Of a stretch of 12,144 nucleotides of DNA, positions 9,293 to 12,144 are shown piece by piece. Origin of the DNA: Zymomonas sp. (GTDB lineage: Bacteria > Pseudomonadota > Alphaproteobacteria > Sphingomonadales > Sphingomonadaceae); assembly GCA_027489105.1 (NCBI GenBank), contig JAIYAJ010000056.1:1-12144 (forward strand), given 5' to 3'. A program made the position numbers and the translations under genes. The notes under the pieces are model-generated. The model was not told the origin of the DNA. It did no database searches and was given only the letters and a program-made list of their open reading frames with translations. Positions within the stretch are counted from its first letter, which is position 1. Every line of letters begins with the position of its first letter.

Positions 9293-11119
9293 TTACTCGA
9301 CCGTCACCGATTTGGCGAGGTTGCGCGGCTGATCCACGTCGGTGCCCTTGGCGACCGCGACATGATAGGCCAGCAACTGCACCGGGATCGCATAGACGAT
9401 CGGCGCGATCAGCGGGTGGACCTTGGGCATGGTGATCGTCGCCATGCAGCCTTCGCCCGCCGCCGCCACGCCGTCATAGTCGGAGATCAGCACGACCTTG
9501 CCGCCGCGCGCCTGAACCTCCTGCATGTTCGAGACGGTCTTTTCGAACAGCGGGCCCGACGGCGCGATGACGATGACCGGCACCTTGTCGTCGATCAGCG
9601 CGATCGGGCCATGTTTCATCTCGCCTGCGGCATAGCCCTCGGCATGGATATAGCTGATTTCCTTGAGCTTCAGCGCGCCTTCCAGTGCGATCGGATAGTC
9701 GGTGCCGCGACCGAGATAGAGCACGTCGCGCGCGGTGGCGATCGTGCTGGCCATTGCCTCGATCGTCGCATCATAAGCGAGCGCGCCGTTGATCGCGGCG
9801 GGAGCCTCCGACAAATGCCGCACGATGTCCTTCTCCTCGCGCTCGGACAGACGTCCCTTGGCGCGGGCGAGATTGGCGGCAAGTGCGGCGAGCACCGCCA
9901 GCTGGCAGGTGAAGGCCTTGGTCGAGGCGACGCCAATCTCCGGACCGGCATGAGTCGGCAGAAGCAGGTCGGCCTCGCGCGCCATGGTCGAGGTGGGGAC
10001 GTTGACCACCACCGCGATCTTCTGGCCCTCGGCCCGCGCGTGGCGCAGCGCCGCGAGCGTGTCGGCGGTTTCGCCCGACTGGCTGATGAACAGGGCGAGG
10101 CCGCCATCCTCCATCACCGGCGCGCGGTAGCGGAACTCCGACGCCACATCGAGGTCGACGGGCACGCGGGCGAACTGCTCGAACCAATATTTGGCGACCA
10201 TGCCCGCGTAGAAGCTGGTCCCGCAGGCGACGATCGTCACGCGGCGGATCGAGCCGAGGTCGAATTCGGGGACGGGCAGGGAGACCTGATCCTCCAGCCG
10301 GCGGACATAGGATTTCAACGTCTGGGCGACGACGATCGGCTGCTCGTAAATCTCCTTGAGCATGAAATGGCGGTGATTGCCCTTGTCGATCGTCAGGTTC
10401 GACGCGCCCGACAGGACGATCGGCCGGTCGACCGGCTGGTCGTCACGGTCGTAGATCTGGGTCTTCTCGCGGGTGATGACGACCCAGTCGCCCTCGTCGA
10501 GATAGCTGATCCGCTGGGTGAGCGGAGCCAGCGCCAGGGCGTCCGAGCCCAGATAGGTCTCGCCATTGTCGCCATAGCCGACGACCAGCGGCGAGCCGAG
10601 GCGGGCGCCGATCAGCATGTCCGGGTTCTGGCGGAACAGGATCGCGAGTGCGAAGGCGCCGTGCAGGCGCTTGAGATTGGTGCGGACCGCCTCGACCGGG
10701 TCCATGCCGGCTTCGACATCGGCCGAGATCAGATGGGCCACGACCTCGGTGTCGGTCTGGCTTTCGAATGTCCGTCCCTTGGCGATGAGTTCGTCGCGCA
10801 GCGGCTTGAAATTCTCGATGATGCCGTTGTGGACAAGGGCGACTTCGCCGGTGGCGTGCGGATGGGCATTGTCCTGGGTGGGCGCGCCGTGCGTCGCCCA
10901 GCGGGTGTGGGCAATGCCGATCAGGCCGGGCAGCGGCTCTGCGTCCAGCTTGCGGGCGAGATTGTCGAGCTTGCCCTCGGCGCGGCGCCGCTCGAGCTGG
11001 CCGTCATGGATGGTGCAGATGCCGGCCGAGTCATAGCCGCGATATTCGAGCCGCCGAAGCCCGGCGACGAGCCGCTCCGAAACGTCTTCCTTGCCCACAA
11101 TGCCGATAATGCCGCACAT
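9293..11119 (-). CDS. glmS: Glutamine-fructose-6-phosphate aminotransferase (isomerizing)
   Basis: GlmS converts fructose-6-phosphate and glutamine to glucosamine-6-phosphate and glutamate, the committed step to UDP-GlcNAc. The 608 residues match the usual size. The N-terminal Ntn glutaminase domain (2 to about 220) starts MCGIIGIVG, with Cys2 as nucleophile after Met removal; LEYRGYDSAG (24-33), HTRWATHG (71-78) and HNGIIENF (97-104) follow. Two SIS sugar-isomerase domains come next, with VACGTSFYAG (297-306), ISQSGETADTL (345-355), STKAFTCQLA, and LEGALKLKEISYIHAEGY before AGEMKHGPIA. The end PRNLAKSVTVE is the conserved tail that closes the active site. On the minus strand a short AAGG lies 3 nt before the ATG, a weak site. 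glmU lies 87 bp upstream, a common pairing that groups two UDP-GlcNAc steps; glmM is not in the window. Confidence 0.97.
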   Translation of the reverse strand: MCGIIGIVGKEDVSERLVAGLRRLEYRGYDSAGICTIHDGQLERRRAEGKLDNLARKLDAEPLPGLIGIAHTRWATHGAPTQDNAHPHATGEVALVHNGIIENFKPLRDELIAKGRTFESQTDTEVVAHLISADVEAGMDPVEAVRTNLKRLHGAFALAILFRQNPDMLIGARLGSPLVVGYGDNGETYLGSDALALAPLTQRISYLDEGDWVVITREKTQIYDRDDQPVDRPIVLSGASNLTIDKGNHRHFMLKEIYEQPIVVAQTLKSYVRRLEDQVSLPVPEFDLGSIRRVTIVACGTSFYAGMVAKYWFEQFARVPVDLDVASEFRYRAPVMEDGGLALFISQSGETADTLAALRHARAEGQKIAVVVNVPTSTMAREADLLLPTHAGPEIGVASTKAFTCQLAVLAALAANLARAKGRLSEREEKDIVRHLSEAPAAINGALAYDATIEAMASTIATARDVLYLGRGTDYPIALEGALKLKEISYIHAEGYAAGEMKHGPIALIDDKVPVIVIAPSGPLFEKTVSNMQEVQARGGKVVLISDYDGVAAAGEGCMATITMPKVHPLIAPIVYAIPVQLLAYHVAVAKGTDVDQPRNLAKSVTVE

Positions 11120-11150
11120 CGACCTTAAGCCCCACCAGAGTTCAACCGCG

Positions 11151-11171
11151 CGTGGCTATGATAGAGCCACG
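11151..11171 (-). repeat. Inverted repeat (hairpin) in the glmU-glmS spacer
   Basis: CGTGGCT (11151-11157) and AGCCACG (11165-11171) form a perfect 7-bp stem with a 7-nt loop, 31 nt ahead of the glmS start on the minus strand. No T-run follows, so a rho-independent terminator is unlikely. On the minus strand the stem end and loop contain TATCAT, a fair -10 match, but I find no matching -35. It may be a leader hairpin, a processing site or an operator. It is far too small to be a glmS ribozyme. Confidence 0.35.
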
Positions 11172-11206
11172 ATGAATGCCGACTTACGAAAGCCGGCGAC
11201 GTTGCA

Positions 11207-12144
11207 TCAGCCCTTGGCCGCCTTCTTTGCCTTCATCGCTTCGCGGAAGCGCGTGGCCCAGCCGTCGCGGGCTTCCTGTTGTCCGCGCGCGACCGCCAGC
11301 GCGCCGGCCTCGATGTCGCGGGTGATGACCGAACCGGCCGCCACCATCGCGCCGTCGCCGATCGTAACCGGCGCCACCAGAGCGCTGTTCGATCCGATGA
11401 AGGTGCCTTCACCGATCACCGTGCGATATTTGAGGAAGCCGTCATAATTGCAGGTGATCGTGCCCGCGCCGATGTTCGCCTTTGCGCCGATCTCGGCGTC
11501 GCCGATATAGGACAGGTGATTGGCCTTGGCGCCCTTGCCGAAACGCGCCTTCTTGACCTCGACGAAATTGCCGATCTTGGCCTGCTCGCCGATATCGGCG
11601 CCGGGGCGGAGCCGGGCATAGGGGCCGATCTCGGCCTCCGCACGGACATGCGCCCCCTCGATATGGCTGAAGGCGTGGATCGTCACCCGGTCCTCGATCG
11701 TGACGCCGGGACCGAACACGACATTGGGCTCGATCACCACGTCGCGCCCGACCTTCGTGTCATGCGCGAACCAGACCGTCTCGGGCGCGATCAGCGTCGC
11801 GCCGTCGGCCATCGCGGCAAGGCGGCGGCGCTGTTGCCATTCGCGTTCGACCGCGGCGAGCTCGGCCCGGCTGTTGACGCCGGCGACTTCCCACGCCTCC
11901 GCCTCGATCACGACCGATCGTTCGCCCTGCGCGCGGGCGATGCGGACGATGTCGGGCAGATAATATTCGCCCGCGGCATTGTCATTGCCGACCTGTGCCA
12001 GCAGCGCCCAAAGCCGCTCGCCGCGCACCGCCATCAGCCCCGAATTACACAAGTCGACCGCGCGCTGTTCGGGCGTGGCGTCCTTAAACTCGACCATGTC
12101 CTCGATCGTCCCGTCGGACGCGGCGAGAATGCGGCCATAGGCCA
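11207..12144 (-). CDS. glmU: Bifunctional GlmU (GlcN-1-P acetyltransferase / GlcNAc-1-P uridyltransferase), 3' part
   Basis: The minus-strand frame is open to the window edge, giving about 311 residues from AYGRI onward. The first roughly 100 residues, with the uridyltransferase nucleotide-binding loop, lie outside. Visible from the N-terminal domain are YGRI, the NSG step, NDNAAGEYYLPDI and EVAGVNSRAEL. The C-terminal left-handed beta-helix is built of hexapeptide repeats from about IAPETVWF to VITRDI, including GPYARLRPGADIG, NFVEVKKARFG and KANHLSYIGDAEIG; its catalytic histidine codon is at 11516-11518. NIGAGTITCNYDG and KYRTVIGEGTFIGSN complete the acetyl-CoA side. GlmU acetylates glucosamine-1-phosphate and then couples it to UTP, yielding UDP-GlcNAc for peptidoglycan and envelope glycans. 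The tail is short and basic (MKAKKAAKG). glmS follows 87 bp downstream, so co-transcription is plausible. Confidence 0.96.
   Translation of the reverse strand, partial: AYGRILAASDGTIEDMVEFKDATPEQRAVDLCNSGLMAVRGERLWALLAQVGNDNAAGEYYLPDIVRIARAQGERSVVIEAEAWEVAGVNSRAELAAVEREWQQRRRLAAMADGATLIAPETVWFAHDTKVGRDVVIEPNVVFGPGVTIEDRVTIHAFSHIEGAHVRAEAEIGPYARLRPGADIGEQAKIGNFVEVKKARFGKGAKANHLSYIGDAEIGAKANIGAGTITCNYDGFLKYRTVIGEGTFIGSNSALVAPVTIGDGAMVAAGSVITRDIEAGALAVARGQQEARDGWATRFREAMKAKKAAKG

Noticed and set aside
9125..11128. A 667-codon open frame on the plus strand opposite glmS and the ugd 5' end
   Set aside because: It is the same composition effect; the frame spans two genes and the spacer between them and reads as Arg/Asp/His-rich sequence without motifs.
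11120..11206. A glmS ribozyme or other large riboswitch ahead of glmS
   Set aside because: The spacer is only 87 bp and shows a single small hairpin. The glmS ribozyme is longer and is typical of Gram-positive bacteria.

Overview
The window looks like an ordinary chromosomal housekeeping segment of a high-GC alphaproteobacterium, most probably a sphingomonad (Sphingomonadales). This rests on the GC-rich, GC-third-position codon use, on the flavour of the protein sequences and on the gene order ptsP - rodZ-like - cpoB - tilS - ftsH. It is a judgement from pattern recognition, not a database match. I see no insertion sequence, prophage, CRISPR array, tRNA or rRNA, and no convincing previously undescribed system.

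Left half, plus strand (about 2-6068): the 3' part of ptsP (PEP-protein phosphotransferase of the nitrogen PTS); a RodZ-like membrane protein with an N-terminal helix-turn-helix; CpoB/YbgF, a periplasmic coiled-coil plus TPR protein linked to Tol-Pal; TilS, the tRNA(Ile2) lysidine synthetase; and FtsH, the membrane AAA+ zinc protease. Spacers are short (about 40-115 bp), so much of this could be one transcript. An AT-rich patch before ftsH may add a promoter. A strong intrinsic terminator at 6090-6128 closes the block.

Right half, minus strand, read from 12144 down to 6143: the 3' part of glmU, then glmS, a UDP-glucose 6-dehydrogenase (ugd-type) and a GMC-family FAD oxidoreductase. GlmS makes glucosamine-6-phosphate and GlmU makes UDP-GlcNAc, feeding peptidoglycan and envelope sugars. 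Ugd makes UDP-glucuronate, which sphingomonads need for glucuronosyl glycosphingolipids and often for exopolysaccharide. The GMC oxidoreductase has no obvious functional link to the other three. It ends convergently with ftsH at the shared terminator. The spacers before glmS and before ugd each hold a perfect 7-bp-stem hairpin without a T-run.

Every gene fully inside the window is intact. ptsP and glmU are cut only by the window edges. Start codons needed correction for cpoB, tilS and ugd. Very long open frames opposite ftsH and glmS are composition-driven shadows.
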